Positions 22,639 through 36,099 of a stretch of 64,000 nucleotides of DNA are shown here, one piece after another. Numbering within the stretch: the stretch's first letter is position 1; each line of letters opens with the position of its first letter. The DNA is from Theobroma cacao (taxonomy: Eukaryota; Streptophyta; Magnoliopsida; Malvales; Malvaceae): NCBI RefSeq assembly GCF_000208745.1, contig NC_030851.1, positions 36,925,240-36,989,239 on the forward strand, given 5' to 3'. Below the pieces are notes generated by a model. The model did not search any database. It was given only the letters and a program-made list of their open reading frames with translations, and was not told the origin of the DNA. The position numbers were made by a program, and so were the translations under genes.

Positions 22639-23899
22639 AATGATGATGAAGGGGAGTTCTTTTCATGAGAGAGTTGCGCGGTTCAAACCACCAACCCAAA
22701 TCATCAATAGAATCATCACCCTCACACCCTCACACGCACGTATTTAAAACATAGATCGTAATTTGATAGGGTAAAAGATTTGGCGGCCATCCCATACCTT
22801 GGAGTTTAAAATTGAGTCATTACGTGCTAACCACAAAGACCACAAAGTTGCACTGCAAACAATCAACCATCTCTTGTGAGAAATGCTACTAAAGGGGTAG
22901 CCAGCCCATGCTTGTCAAAAAAATGACACTGAGTGAGGCATGCTTCAAGAAACATCCCACCTTTTGAGAACAAAGCCCAAGATAAGCCAACTGAAACTGC
23001 AAGTGAAGAGAATGTGTGAGCAGCTCTCTTCAACGAGACCACACTAGGCACACTGTAACTAGTTAGGACTAAAATGAATCCCACAGGTGGAGAGGAACAC
23101 CTTTGCGGGGATAGAATTAAAGATAGCTAACCATAAAAAGCATTAAACTTTAGGCAGGATAGACATCTTTCAAATGGAGTGAAATCATACTATGTGATTG
23201 TCAACTGAGGAATCCAATAAGGAACAGAAAGTTTTCACTAAGAAATATCCTTTAAGGTCATGTTTCCACACCAATCTATCTTCCCTATTTAGAATGAGGG
23301 CAACAGAAGAAAATGAATTTAAAATACCTCATAATCAGATTTTTCTCAATAATATAAGTCACAACTAAAAGCGATGGGCCATACCCTATAAATCCAAGCA
23401 TCGAGAACTCTCATATCTTTAACCAACACAAAAGAGAACAATTGCGGGTACATGGAGGAGAAATGAGTGTCTTCAAGCCATTTATCCAGCCAAAAGTAAA
23501 TACATCCGTCATTCCCTAAAATCTAGTGACAAGCGTGGAAGCTAATAAAGTTATCAACTTCTTCATTTGAGGGGAGATTAATAATACTCCTCCAAACTGA
23601 AGACATTCTTCAAGTGTGAGAAGATGAAGGAATTCAGTGTTTTTCTCGCAATTTATACTTTTCAACTATTAATTTCCTTCATAGAGATTTTTCATCCATT
23701 CCGTATCGTCACCACCATTTAGCCAATAAAACTAAGTTCTTGTGAGAAAGAATAGAGATACCCAATCTGCCATACATCTTGGGCTTGCAAATTGTGTTCC
23801 ACTTTACCTTAGAAATCTTGTGTTTGTTTAATGAACCCCTTGTAGGAAAGAGCAGCTTAACTATCCAAGTTTGCTCAACACACTTTTTGGAGCTTGAAA

Positions 23900-24800
23900 G
23901 ACAGATAAATAGAAAAGAAGTAAGGAATCGAGAATTAAATTTATAAAAGAAATCTGACCTCTAAGGGATAAATACTCTCTACCAAAGAACAAGTCTCTTT
24001 CTGAAGTTGTTTATGACAAGATCCCAAGTTGAAGCACGCTTAGGATCAGCACCAAGAAGAATTATGAGATATTGAAATAAAAGAGAGCCAATCTCACATT
24101 ACATTGCAAAAGAAATCTTGTTGTCCAGGGAGTCTGAAATTCCCATTGGAAAGATGCATGACTCTTGACAGTTGAAACGGAGGACCATCTCAAAGCAATG
24201 TAGGATACGTTATAGATTACACACACCCTAGACTTCCAAACACATGAAAATGATTGTGTCGTCTGCAAATTGGAGATGGGAAATAAATAAACTAGATGGA
24301 GAAAAAGTAATACCTCTAAAGTGTTTAAGGGATTTCGCATTAACAAGAGTGAGATGCAAAGTTTCCACTGCCATAATAAAGAAAGGGTGATAATGGGTCA
24401 CCCTGGCAAAGCCCACATTTCATTGGGAACTTAGGAGTAGAGGAACCATTAACCAGAACTGAGAGCTGTATCATAGAAATGCACTTGTAAATCTAATTGC
24501 ACCATTTTTGCCTCAAGCCCATGGCTTGCATAACACAAGGTAGGTAACCCCAATCAACACAACCAAAAGCTTTTTCGGAGTCTAATTTGAGAATGATACC
24601 TCCGTCATTGTGAAGTTTGCATCTCATATTGTGGATAATTTCATTAGCCAACATAGTATCGTCTATGATTTGGCAACCTTTACTAAAAGCACTTTGATAG
24701 TCACTAATCATTGTATATATGTCTGCCTTAAGGCTTTTAGCAAGGATCTTGTAAAGGTAGTTGACAAGACTTATGGGGTCATACTCTCATAAAAAGGTAG
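23900..24800 (-). pseudogene. LINE reverse transcriptase
   Basis: Blocks in order: MISDYQSAFSKGCQIIDDTM, ANEIIHNMR, GGIILKLDSEKAFGCVDWGY (near 24600), RVTHYHPFF (decayed GDPLSPFLF), NAKSLKHFRGITFSPSS and the catalytic box ISHLQFADDTIIF near 24240-24290. The FADD box is intact, while the conserved GDPL motif is changed to VTHYHP. Frames must be switched between blocks. Confidence 0.85.
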
Positions 24801-25299
24801 GACTTTACAGTTTAAGGATCAATGCGATAAATGAAGAGTTAAGTCCTTTGTCCAACTTACTGGTGGACATGAAGTCAGAAATGAAGGCATATAGATCATT
24901 TTGATGAAAGCCTAACTATGTTTGAAGAAGTTGAGATTATACCCATCGGGTCTAGGGGCATTTGCCCAGTCGTAACTTTACATGGTGGACTTGAGTTCCT
25001 CCATGGTTATAGATGCCTCAAGATTACTAGCATCATAAGTGCTAAACTTTTTGAACGGCAAGCAATAAAATGCTGGGCAAGGCCAATGACTGCAGTTAAA
25101 AAGATCCTTAAAAAATTCAAAAATGGCACAACGTACATTATCAGGTTGAGAAAGGTCGTTAATTGAGATTCTTGTTTTAAAGTTTTGGCAAGAGAGGGCT
25201 TTAGCCTTACATTGAAAAAGAGGATGTTCCTACCCCTTTCCTTAAGCCACTAGATAAGGGATTTTTGGAGCCAAATAGATTCGCATTTTTGTGAGGCAG

Positions 25300-26260
25300 A
25301 CTATAGTTGCAGGATGGTAATTTTTTTAGCATTAGACTCGTCATCCGTGAGGTCCTTAAAGTTGCAAATATTATCAAACTCCTCGATCTTGTTCTTCAAA
25401 GCATTTATAATGTCATGCACATTGCCAAAGGATACTTTATTCCAATGTTTAAAGTGAGTTTTAGGCCTATTTAAACTAACTTTTAAACAAAAGCCCAAAG
25501 AGCCATTGACAACCGTAGAAAACTATTTTTGAGTGACCATATTAATGAAATAGAGAGCCGAGAGCCAACAATCAAGAAATTTGAATGACCTTGGGCCACA
25601 ATCAACTGTTTCACAAAAAAAAAAGAATAAGGTAGTGGTCTTAAAGGGATCTTTTGAGGGCTTTTTGACAGAAGTCTAGAAAGCGAAGAAGCCATTCTGA
25701 TGAAGAAGAAAACGATCAAGACAACTTCATTTGGAGTCAGGACTGAACCAAGTGAATTTCTTACCGACAAGCAGCAAGTCTGTTAGTTCACAATAATTGA
25801 TAAAGTCATTAAATTCTTTAATCCCTGACTCTAGAGAAATGCAATCTTGTCTTTCCTCAATGTATCTCACAATATTAAAGTCATCAGCTACACACCATGA
25901 AAATTGAAGCTCAGTTTTGGAATAGCTCAAATCTTCCTATAGCTTACACTTATCATTTTCAATTCATGGAGTGCAAATATTGGCAATAACAAACTAAAAG
26001 TTATGAGAAAACTAGAAGCCAACATGAATGATAGAATTACTCTTGATAATCATTGAAGGCTACGAAAAGGATTTTTTTATCCCACACTGAGAGTAAACGT
26101 TTTAACTTGCCCACACCTAGGTTGTGAGACCAGCATAAATCATCACTGCCCTATAAACGCTCAATGAGTTTGCCAGAAAAAAAAGATAATTTGGTCTCTT
26201 GAATCAATAAAAATTTCACCTTATTAGTGTGGATTACCCTACGAATAGTGCTTAATTTCT
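25300..26260 (-). pseudogene. LINE endonuclease and linker
   Basis: Near 26200 the frame reads HTNKVKFLLIQETKL, the start of the exonuclease-endonuclease-phosphatase domain with its catalytic Glu. At 25727-25930 WCVADDFNIVRYIEERQD and LTDLLLVGKKFTWFS follow; the canonical GDFN box is DDFN. The linker at 25301-25498 reads KTHFKHWNKVSFGNV. Together these are typical of plant L1 ORF2. Confidence 0.82.
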
Positions 26261-27559
26261 GAAAGAAACCGTGTCCATGCGTATTCTAGGTGAGTATACG
26301 TATACTAAATCCCGTAACTAATGCACAAGGAACGAGAAAATTGCACTTCCAAAGAGTTGCTTTTCTTATAATTAAGGTTTGAATGATTAGAGTAACACAA
26401 TAATAGTTGCTTGACCACAAAAGAAAGATAAAGGTGAATAAAGTCAATGCAAGACCACCAAGAGAATATATAAAGATAAAAAAGAAGGATGAGTAAGCAT
26501 GGTCAATTAAAGGAGTAAATGTGCAAGAAGAGAACCTTTAAGATGAAAAGACTATTATTTATCACTTTGGGGGAGGAAATTCCTCCATTTTTTCCAGTGT
26601 ATTTATAATTTCCTAGACAGAGCACTGAGCCTTGAAGCTAATCTCCTTACCAATGGCCCAAGTTCTCTCTGGGTCTGTCCTTATTAGTGCATTTCTACTT
26701 TTAAAGTCACTTTCCGACAAGGAAGCATTTGCGAATGGGCTTTCAGATTGATGAATAATAACTTTATGTGCCTGGTTTGTTGGTGTTTTCTTCACTGACT
26801 TTTTTCATTTTCTACCCTGCCTCCTACCTTTAAGAGCACTCTTAATGATGCCGGAGATATCCTCAAGGAAGGTGACTTTTTGGTAGTTTTTCTTAAAAGT
26901 GTTAGCCTTTATTTCTTTCTCTTATGAATCTTGACCAGCAAATTTGAATTAGGCAGATCTACTTTAGCAGAATTTGGGAGAAAGGAGTTAATAAGAGTAG
27001 GCGAAATTTGGTTTAAGTAACTACACCCAACTGAAGGATCCATAACTTGGGCACTAGTAGAAAAGGGGCTGTCATGACTTAGGCCAGTCAAATAGGTCAT
27101 AGGTTGACTCGTATGATCATCCAGTGGCTTTAAGGGACTAAAATATGAGGTTTGTGATGGGTCCACGGGATTAAAGGAAAAGGGCTCACCGTCAATGGGG
27201 TTAGAGCTTTTAGTGGACCTGTCGGGAATGAGACAAATTGGTTCTTGATGTGTGCTTTGTTGTGGAATATGAGCTGGTTGTGGGCTTGTTGTGATGTCCA
27301 ACCCTGGCCCAATCTGAATATGTGGAAGAGTGGGCTCAAGTGGAATATGCACTGACAAAGAAGGTACGGGTGAAATCTAGGCATTGCCATCACGAGCGGC
27401 AATTGGAGCATCACCAACAAAGATGAAAACAGAGGAGGAGCTACTCCAATTGTCATCTTCCTGTCCACATTGCTAGGCATGATAATCCATGATATAGTCA
27501 GGGGCAAATTCACTTACATAAATGCTGACAATTTTGTTACCAATTGCAAGACAAATGTG

Positions 27560-28267
27560 CTCATTTATATGCTCTGATGAACTGATAGTAATAAGCATGG
27601 TAGTGCATTTTGCACCATATCATTGACTTTTGTTTTTTCTTTTTCTATTGAAATTTCATAGGTGTGAATCAACATTGCTGTTAATTTCAAAATTTGAAGC
27701 AACTACATTATTATATTGTAAAAATTAAGTGACTAGTTAATATTCCCATTCCATCCTTGTCCCATTTCTCCCTTTTCCCCCAAAATTCCCACTAAAAGCT
27801 ACCAATTGTCTAGGAAAGAGCATAATCACCCAAGGAAATAAAAGAAAGAATAACATGGGCAAAACTTCATATTCTACAAATCCAAAAACAATCACATCTC
27901 TAATAATGCTTAATTGCACAAATACAAGACCACACATTGTCACACACAAAAAAAAAATAAAAATCCAAATTAGAGTTCCTTTCAAAATTTTCAAAATAAT
28001 CCATAACTTTACAAGTGAACTTGATCTAGTCACTTCATCATAGCTAAACAATCAAACAACAATCCTAGCCTCCCTAAATTCCTTTTATTTTCACCTTTTT
28101 TCCCTTTTCATTTTTTTTACATCATCATGACAATAAAATATAAAGTCTTTGTCCAACGTTTTTTTTTCTATAGCTTTAATTAACAACATTTTTTTTCATG
28201 TTCTAGTACTTCAGATGCTAAAAGCATTTCCTTCTTTGTTGTATATTCTTGAGGAATCCATCAATTT
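27560..28267. other. No recognisable gene
   Basis: AT-rich sequence with several T and A runs between the LINE and the next repeat. A 104-codon open frame on the minus strand (27737-28051) is hydrophobic but shows no family features and probably reflects base composition. Confidence 0.4.
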
Positions 28268-29480
28268 TTTGCAATGACGGAGTCAGGATTTCGAGTTTGG
28301 AGAGCGAAGAGCCGAAAACAATTTCTCTAAAACAATCATACTAGAAGTTCAATGTTTGACAAAAATATAAAACTTAAATAGAAAAAGTTCATATGAAATT
28401 TATACAAATCCTGAAAATTATTCTAAGGAATCAATCTTAATAATTTACTTAAAAGAATTAACTAGTATAATCATAAATAATATAATAATGACAATAATCT
28501 CAATTTCAAAATAAACTTAACAACAAATAAAAATTAACATAAATAATAATAAAAATCTCAATTGGAAGTAATCTCCTAAAAAATATTAAAGACTATCAAT
28601 CAACAATTCAATGGGGAAGCAATTCCCTAAAATGCATCACCAAAATTAAATATAATATCAATTAACAATTCAACTAGAAAGCAATTCCCAAATAAAAAAC
28701 TTAATTGTTCACAATAATTTCAGCAAAAAAACACAAATAATTTGTAGGAAAACAATCAAGCAATCCCTAAATAAATAAGTAATAACTAACCTTAGGTGCT
28801 AAATCAAATCCTTGTCTTGTTGCTTTCAATAAAAAATAACTAAGACGGTAAATTCTAAATCAAAATCACCAAGTAGAAATTATTAAATAAAGAAAAAAAT
28901 TTAAAATTGAAAATATTAAAAAAAAAGTAAATAAACCAAACTAACCAATTATCATGTACCCAAACATTTGACTCATTGGTTGGTGCATTATTTTCTTACC
29001 TAAAGAGTAGGGTTCGAATCTCCTCTCCTCCAATTATAAAAAAAAAAAATACTTACCAATTATTATGACATGAAAATTGAGTTACTGATTAGAGGTTTAT
29101 TGCCCAAAGAATGCTAGCAAGTAAAAAAATAGATTTTTTTTGTTTCTATAGTATTTTGTAAAAAAAAGAAAACAAGAGGTGGTGATTGTGAGGTTTTGAA
29201 GAAATAAGGTTTGAGAATAATTATATTGTAATTAGTTTTATTTTAGTCTTATTAAAATTAGTTATTAACTAATTGTTGTGGGGCATCTCACTTAATAAAA
29301 AATTATTGTAAGACCAAAATTATAAAAAAAATTTTAAAAAAAAAGTATGTTAGAATTAAAAATTTTAAAATTTTTATAGAGGTTGAAATATAAAATGTCC
29401 AAAAACATAAGAAGTAAGTAAAAAATTTTTAAATTATTGGGAGGCTGAGCCTCCACTAGCCACCCTCCCTTCCGCCTCTG
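28268..29480. repeat. Unclassified interspersed repeat with GC-rich ends
   Basis: An AT-rich body is bounded by GC-richer ends: TGACGGAGTCAGGATTTCGA on the left and GGGAGGCTGAGCCTCC, then CCCTCCCTTCCGCCTCTG, on the right. The ends are partly inverted (CGGAG..AGG against CCT..CTTCCG). Such end motifs recur in many plant genomes in non-autonomous elements. It contains a SINE at 28957-29054. The class and target duplication are not settled. Confidence 0.45.
28957..29054 (+). mobile_element. tRNA-derived SINE with target duplication
   Basis: A 98-bp unit with an A-box-like ACTCATTGGTTGGTGCA, a B-box GGTTCGAATCT and a 12-A tail. It is flanked by 13-bp duplications ACCAATTATCATG (28944-28956) and ACCAATTATTATG (29055-29067), one mismatch. 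The promoter boxes are those of RNA polymerase III internal promoters. The unit is short for a plant SINE, so the 3' body may be missing. A second member lies at about 30056-30148. Confidence 0.75.
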
Positions 29481-29831
29481 GTTTCTCGTATGAAGAATTG
29501 CTTGTAACTTGTGAAAAAAGAGAAGAATATGAGGAAAACATAAGTGTTCAATCAGAACTTAATAAGTCGATTTTAAGATTTTTAAGAGTCAATAATTAGT
29601 GCACATACTAATAAAATTATAGACAGTGAAACTGTAATAATGCATAGCTTCTTAACTTCTCTTGTGAAGAATCACTTGTTCATCTCGACAACCATGAAGA
29701 TTCTACTATCAAAACAAGAAAAACAATCTAAGCATCAAATTCCAAAGTAAACCAAAAGGTTATGATTAGCTTAATACTGAATTAATGACTATAATTAGTA
29801 CCTTTTAATGAATTGAAAGATCTCTTGCAGG
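29481..29831. other. No recognisable gene
   Basis: Non-coding sequence. GAAGAATTGCTTG at 29492 and GAAGAATCACTTG near 29671 form a loose repeat. Nothing else is supported. Confidence 0.4.
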
Positions 29832-30508
29832 CACATTAAGTCCCAAATCACACATGAAAATTGAACAGTAACATCTCAACAATTGGGGAATCCACCACCT
29901 TAAGAGTAAAATCATCTTGCAAAACGGCACCACTCGTTCGCTTCACCGAAGATTACTTTTTGATGAGAAATCCAAACTGAGGCTTGAAGTGAAGCATTAA
30001 AATAGGATCAATAAATATAAAATTAAATAAATTACAAAAATAAAAATATTGAAATTGCACTTGAACATTTAATTTATTGATTAGTATAAGATCTTTCTAT
30101 CTCAAGAGTAAGATTTGAATTCTTCTTCTCTCAATTTAAAAAAAAAATTAAAACCTAAAGAATCAATAAGAAAAAAAACTTAGCACAGGCTGAAAGATAT
30201 CTGTTAAAAAAAAAAAGCAACAGAAAAAGCCAAGTCAATAGGTAAGTATGGCAGCCAGTAGAAAAAGCCATGACCCTTTTCACGTTCTTAAATTCTAGAG
30301 TTTTCTCCACCAAAATCAAGAGCTGCAACTTCTGTGTTTTTTTTTCTTTAACTCCAGAAGACTGCTGTTACATTTTTTTCTTTTTAAATGTAAGTGGAAC
30401 GGTATAAGATTGCCGTTTAATAATCTTTAGTAAGCTAAAAACACATGTCATAAAAATAGACCAGGGCACCAAAAGAGGGCAGGAGATTTCTATTCCTCAT
30501 CGACTTCC
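29832..30508. repeat. Inverted repeat, right arm
   Basis: The reverse complement of this segment matches 20290-21360. It lacks the MITE of the left arm but carries its own SINE at about 30056-30148. The two private insertions date the duplication as older than both. Confidence 0.75.
30056..30148 (+). mobile_element. Second, decayed copy of the SINE family
   Basis: It aligns along its full length with 28957-29054: GAACATTTAATTTATTGATT against AAACATTTGACTCATTGGTT, a decayed B box GATTTGAATTC, and a final A run. The segment is missing at the matching position of the left inverted-repeat arm, which confirms it as an insertion. The target duplication is unclear. Confidence 0.6.
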
Positions 30509-31085
30509 ACACTTTACGTCTTCCCTAATTCTTTTACCTTTTTTCTTTTAAAAGTTGAAAGGACAGCCATTATTGTACTTGGAAAATATTTAGTTTTTTA
30601 AAGAAAAACCTCTTCAGGATTTTCGTTAAAGAGAAAAGCCACAATGCCTCTTCAAGTCTCCTTAGAACGAGAGACTTGTAGCTACATCCACACCCTGATT
30701 TACACAAAACACTGTATACTAGCCAGTGCATTCATTACCTACCAACCCTTTTTTTTCCTTTATTTGAAGATGTAATAAAGTAAATATCAAATAAAGCAGA
30801 GGATGTAATTGTCTCTTTAGCAGTAAACTTCTTTTTCCTTTTATTCAAAGATGATTTCGTCCCTTTCTAACTAACGGCACCGTTTAGGAAAGAAATTCAC
30901 GTACCCGAGCAAGCATGCGGCACGTCACATTGTATATTATCCTAGTTACAAACAAATTTTGTTTATGAATAATTCTATTTGCATGCACTGCTTTTTACTC
31001 TTTTCTTGATTTGCATCTTAATCACCAACTCTCTATTAATTAAGTATTATCCAAAGAGGATTACATTGGAGTTTTTAATTTTATT
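30509..31085. other. No recognisable gene
   Basis: Non-coding AT-rich sequence with T-rich stretches. It is not similar to the sequence flanking the left inverted-repeat arm. Confidence 0.4.
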
Positions 31086-31092
31086 AATGGAT

Positions 31093-31335
31093 TCATGGCT
31101 GATAATTGGCTAAGTTGGCTGGTCTTGCTGCTGCAGCTGCTGATGATTGCCAGTCTGCTTTCCAGGGAACCCATTGCTTGCCATTGGCTACCATGAATGC
31201 TTGTTTGAAGGCTCTTTCTGGTATCTGTGTTGTCGTCTCCAAACTCTCTACTGGAGGAATCTTTTGATATTGTCTATACATATATCTGACCAAGTATGTT
31301 GTTGATTCTGATGAGTATGATGACTGTTATAACTG
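31093..31335 (-). CDS. Possible terminal exon of an unknown gene
   Basis: On the minus strand an open stretch of about 77 codons follows a TTATAACAG acceptor near 31335. It reads SSYSSESTTYLVRYMYRQYQ, then ERAFKQAFMVANGKQWVPWK, and ends AAAAARPANLANYQP before a stop. Codon choice and composition (Trp, Met, an Ala-Pro tail) are unlike the random AT-rich frames around it. I do not recognise the family, and no upstream exon is evident within the next 1.5 kb. It may be a gene relic or a short unannotated gene. Confidence 0.35.
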
Positions 31336-31339
31336 ATAA

Positions 31340-33140
31340 CGGGAATGATACCAGAATTCACTCTAAGAAGCAAGAACACTCATTAACCATCATCAAAACT
31401 GTTTATTCTTATTATTATGACAGTTTTTCTAGCATGTTTAAGAGCTAAAAAATTCTATTGGCCCGGTAAATTTTTGAATTTAGTTATTAACCTGATAACA
31501 ATAAGCAAACAACTTGACTCAGTCAACTCAACCTCAACTCAAATCCATAAATAACTTGACTCAATCAACTCAACCACAACTCAGTACCCATGCAAAGTCA
31601 CAGCCCACCAGTGCAAAGCCAAACACTTGGCTCAATATAGTAAAATGTGGTCCAATAAAGACATTTTCACAAGAGACACTGTTGAAGAATTAAGGTTATG
31701 GTTAGGTGCATATTCAAGTGGGGATGGTAATATGAATTAAATCAATCAGAATTGACCTCCTTCATTGTGATAAAGATTTGCAAGGAAATTGGCCCTGATC
31801 AGCTTTTGCTGACATAAGCAATTCCGCTTCACTCCAGGGAGCTTCGCAGAAATAAATAAAAAACTGTTGAGAGTTCCGTCAAGCATGAACCTTCTAGATA
31901 TGGTTGTAGTCATCAATAGATATCACGATTTCAAGTCATTTTGAAAAGCCATTTGAGACAGAGTGGTCAGCGGAATTAGACTTATTCTTAGCTTCATTTT
32001 GCCACGGATTTTCGAATTCCGTGGAGATATAGAGGGTACATTTATTTTACAGTAAAATATTTTTTGAAAAATATTTTTAAGATTTATGCTTATTTGGTAG
32101 GTGAAAAATTAATTTTAGATATAAAATATTTTTATATTAAGTTTATAAGTATAAGTTTGATGAATATTAATATTTAATTTAAAATATTAATATTTAACTT
32201 TAAAATAATTAATTTAAAATATTACTATTTAAATTATACAACATTATTAAAATTAAAAAAATATTATTTTAATGAAACCATTCAATACAATTAATTTTTT
32301 ATTTATAAATGAAATAAATATTACTAATAATTATAATAAAAAATATTTCAATGATTGTCATTTAATAAATATATAATTATAAATATAGGTTTTGGATATC
32401 TTACACAATTGATGAATATTTATATTTTTATAGTTATGATAAAAAAGTGATAACATGAAAATTTTTTTGAAAATTAAAGTTTATTTTTATTACAGATATG
32501 TGGTTAAGTGCTTTGAGAAATATCATTATTGATTTTGTTCATTTTCATTTTCATTCTTAATTTCGATATGAAAATCAAATATCAATATTGTTTTGTAATC
32601 AACTCCTATTTATTATTTTAAAACTTAAATAACTCCACCATGATGGAAAATATTTTTCATAAAATGATCCAAACAACTGAAAATATTTTCGACAGTTTAT
32701 CCAAACAAAAATCATTAAATTTTCTTATAAAACATTTTACATTGAAAAAATTTTCTTCCAGTAAGTCATTTTTCGGTTACCGAACAGACCTATAGTCACT
32801 TTAAAAGTCAAATTAAGCCATTTGAAAAAATCGTCTCTAAATATTTTATTATTTAATTTAATTTTTTAAAATTTCTATCTTATTTATTTTCAATATTTGA
32901 TCAACTTAAAATTTAAAAAATATATATTAAAAACTACTTTATTCATAATTTCAAAAGAGTAACTTAAATAAATTTGATTAAAAAAAAGCTAAACTCAAAT
33001 ATTTATGATGAGACTACGAGATGGAAAAAGTACAAATAAAAAAGAACAGGAAAACCAACATCTAATAATTGAGGAAGAGACAAGACAACTTTTAAGGTGG
33101 TAAATATTTTAAGCTTCCCACATCTGGAGAAGTATGTTAA
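31340..33140. other. AT-rich intergenic DNA with a possible MITE
   Basis: No genes are seen. Between about 32040 and 32792 two partly inverted segments occur (CAGTAAAATATTTTTTGAAA near the left end; AAAACATTTTACATTGAAAA and GGTTACCGAACAGACC at the right). The right terminus resembles a common plant MITE end of the type ending in CCAAACAGACC. The left terminus is not preserved. Confidence 0.35.
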
Positions 33141-34453
<1,313 letters not shown>

Positions 34454-34593
34454 TTATGTGTTCCTTAAAAAAAACGCAAGCTATGTTTTGATTTGTTAAG
34501 CAACCAAGGTAGAGCTTTCGCAATGTTAATACACAAAAGCTAGGGAAAATGTGAAGAAAGGAGGATGACAGAGAGCTTGGTAGCTCAGTCACT

Positions 34594-34600
34594 TTATAGA
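34594..34600 (-). promoter_or_regulatory. Possible TATA box of the peroxidase gene
   Basis: The minus strand reads CTATAAAG about 140 bp upstream of the peroxidase ATG, followed by a CT-rich leader (CTCTCTGTCATCCTCC). The spacing fits a 5' UTR of about 110 nt. Confidence 0.45.
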
Positions 34601-34602
34601 GC

Positions 34603-35520
34603 AGGGGTAGAAGGATAAGAGCTGCTAGTCAAGGTCTCCGTTGATGGTGTATCGCCTAAGAAATTTTCAATCTCGTCTTTGTCCTGGGATATGACCCATT
34701 CGAATATGGCTTGCATGGAGTTACAACTGGACGTGGTAATTTTCCTTATAATACAATTATACAAAATCAAAGGGACCAAAATTAAGTTGTTAATTGATGT
34801 TTCATCAAACAATATGGCATTTTGTTTGCATCTCAGTGATAAAGGCACATCCATGCTTTTCTTTCTTGTTAATAATAGGTGGCTCTTCTTGTGTGGTAAC
34901 TAGTCCTTATCCTTAAGCCATGCATTATCCAAATGATCAGTTGCCAACATTTTATTAGTAAAAGTGGAAAGAAAAAAAATCTCAAGTACCGAAGTTGGAT
35001 GTCTTCGTGTAAGATTAGCTTTGGTTTGTGAGTCCTTTTCAGGATCAATACTATTTTTCCATGTAACGTAAATGTATTGACTAGAACTTATAAAGTAACA
35101 TAATTGCCTCATTTATAAATACAATAATTCGTTTTACTATTCATGAAAGCTATTTTTTCCCAGGAAACCTAAATTCTTTAATAAAATTGCTCAAAAATAT
35201 TGTTTTATTTAAGATATACAAAAATTTTTCATTTTTTACTTTTAAAAGTAAAAGTCTTGTAACTATTTACAAAAAATAAAGTTATTTCTCACTTCTCAGT
35301 GGGGCAATTGATATATTTTTTGGCTAAAAAAAAGGTGAAATAAAATTATAGAAAGAGAAACTACACTATCCTTAATTAGAGATTTAAAGTCACATATAGG
35401 ACATGAACGTTTACTATTAGATACAAGTTGGTCTTTTACTTGTACTGTGGGTTTAGTCTGAGCTTTCTTTTTCAATTTTTGATAGCGAACATTTCCTATA
35501 AAGATCGTAATATAACTTTT
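34603..35520. other. Intergenic, no recognisable gene
   Basis: AT-rich sequence upstream of the peroxidase. The open frames here have no family features. Confidence 0.4.
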
Positions 35521-35524
35521 TATT

Positions 35525-35640
35525 GAGTTCTTTTCAAAAAAAGGCCCCATGTATAAGGTTTTTTAAAAATATGCCTCCTTATCATTTTAATTATTTTTAA
35601 TCAAGAGAAATAAAATTAGGACAAAATTACTTTTAATGAA
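35525..35640 (+). repeat. Left terminal region of element A
   Basis: GGCCCC, then TATCATTTTAATTATTTTTA, then ACAAAATTACTTTTAATGA matches the order and spacing of 52790-52880 (AGCCC, GATCATTTTAATTATTTTTA, ACAAAAATGCCCTTAATGAG). The shared segment is followed by unrelated sequence in each case. Confidence 0.5.
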
Positions 35641-36099
35641 ACTTACCCATATGCTTGGCTCCGCACCTCAACTTGACCCATATTAACCGGTCTAGTATGT
35701 TTACAAGCTTTGTAACTCCTCAATTCTCATCGACAGACCATACATCTCGAAAGCATTCCTTACCGATTCAATTGTTGAGCATTTTGAGCAGTGATAGAAG
35801 TATTTTGGAGTAGTTTTTCGCATGAAGGTAGTTCACATATTGACTAGTGAGAGGAAGTTCACATTCCACGAAGAAAGGTAGGCATATATTTTTATTTTTA
35901 TTTTTAACCATGTGGAGAAAGGTTTAGGGCTATTCTTATTCTTCATGTTATTCATTTATGGTTTTTCAGCAAAAACGTAGACATATTGCTTGTTCATATA
36001 GATATTTTTATTTTTTGAAATTGTTGAACATAAATTTGAATTTGGTATTGTTGGTGTTTTTTGGCTTGAATGATGACAACACATGCGTGACTAGTTGAT

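Larger units (their letters stand above)
21885..27560 (-). mobile_element. L1-type LINE retrotransposon, decayed
   Basis: Minus-strand order: proline-rich end of ORF1 (26909-27358), endonuclease, reverse transcriptase, zinc finger, RNase H, 3' UTR with a short A run near 21885. Plant L1 elements with a C-terminal RNase H have this layout. Numerous stops and shifts. The 5' end is not clear and probably truncated near 27560. No certain target duplication was found. Confidence 0.85.

Noticed and set aside
27737..28051. Possible membrane protein gene
   Set aside because: Hydrophobic content follows from T-rich sequence; no ATG context, splice or family support.
28957..29054. A functional tRNA gene
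   Set aside because: A and B boxes are present, but no cloverleaf with paired acceptor arms can be formed, and the unit has an A tail and target duplication; it is a SINE.
31340..33140. Scaffold/matrix attachment region
   Set aside because: AT-richness alone is not evidence in a genome this AT-rich.
34594..34854. Minus-strand 86-codon frame upstream of the peroxidase
   Set aside because: It overlaps the probable peroxidase promoter and has no recognisable features.
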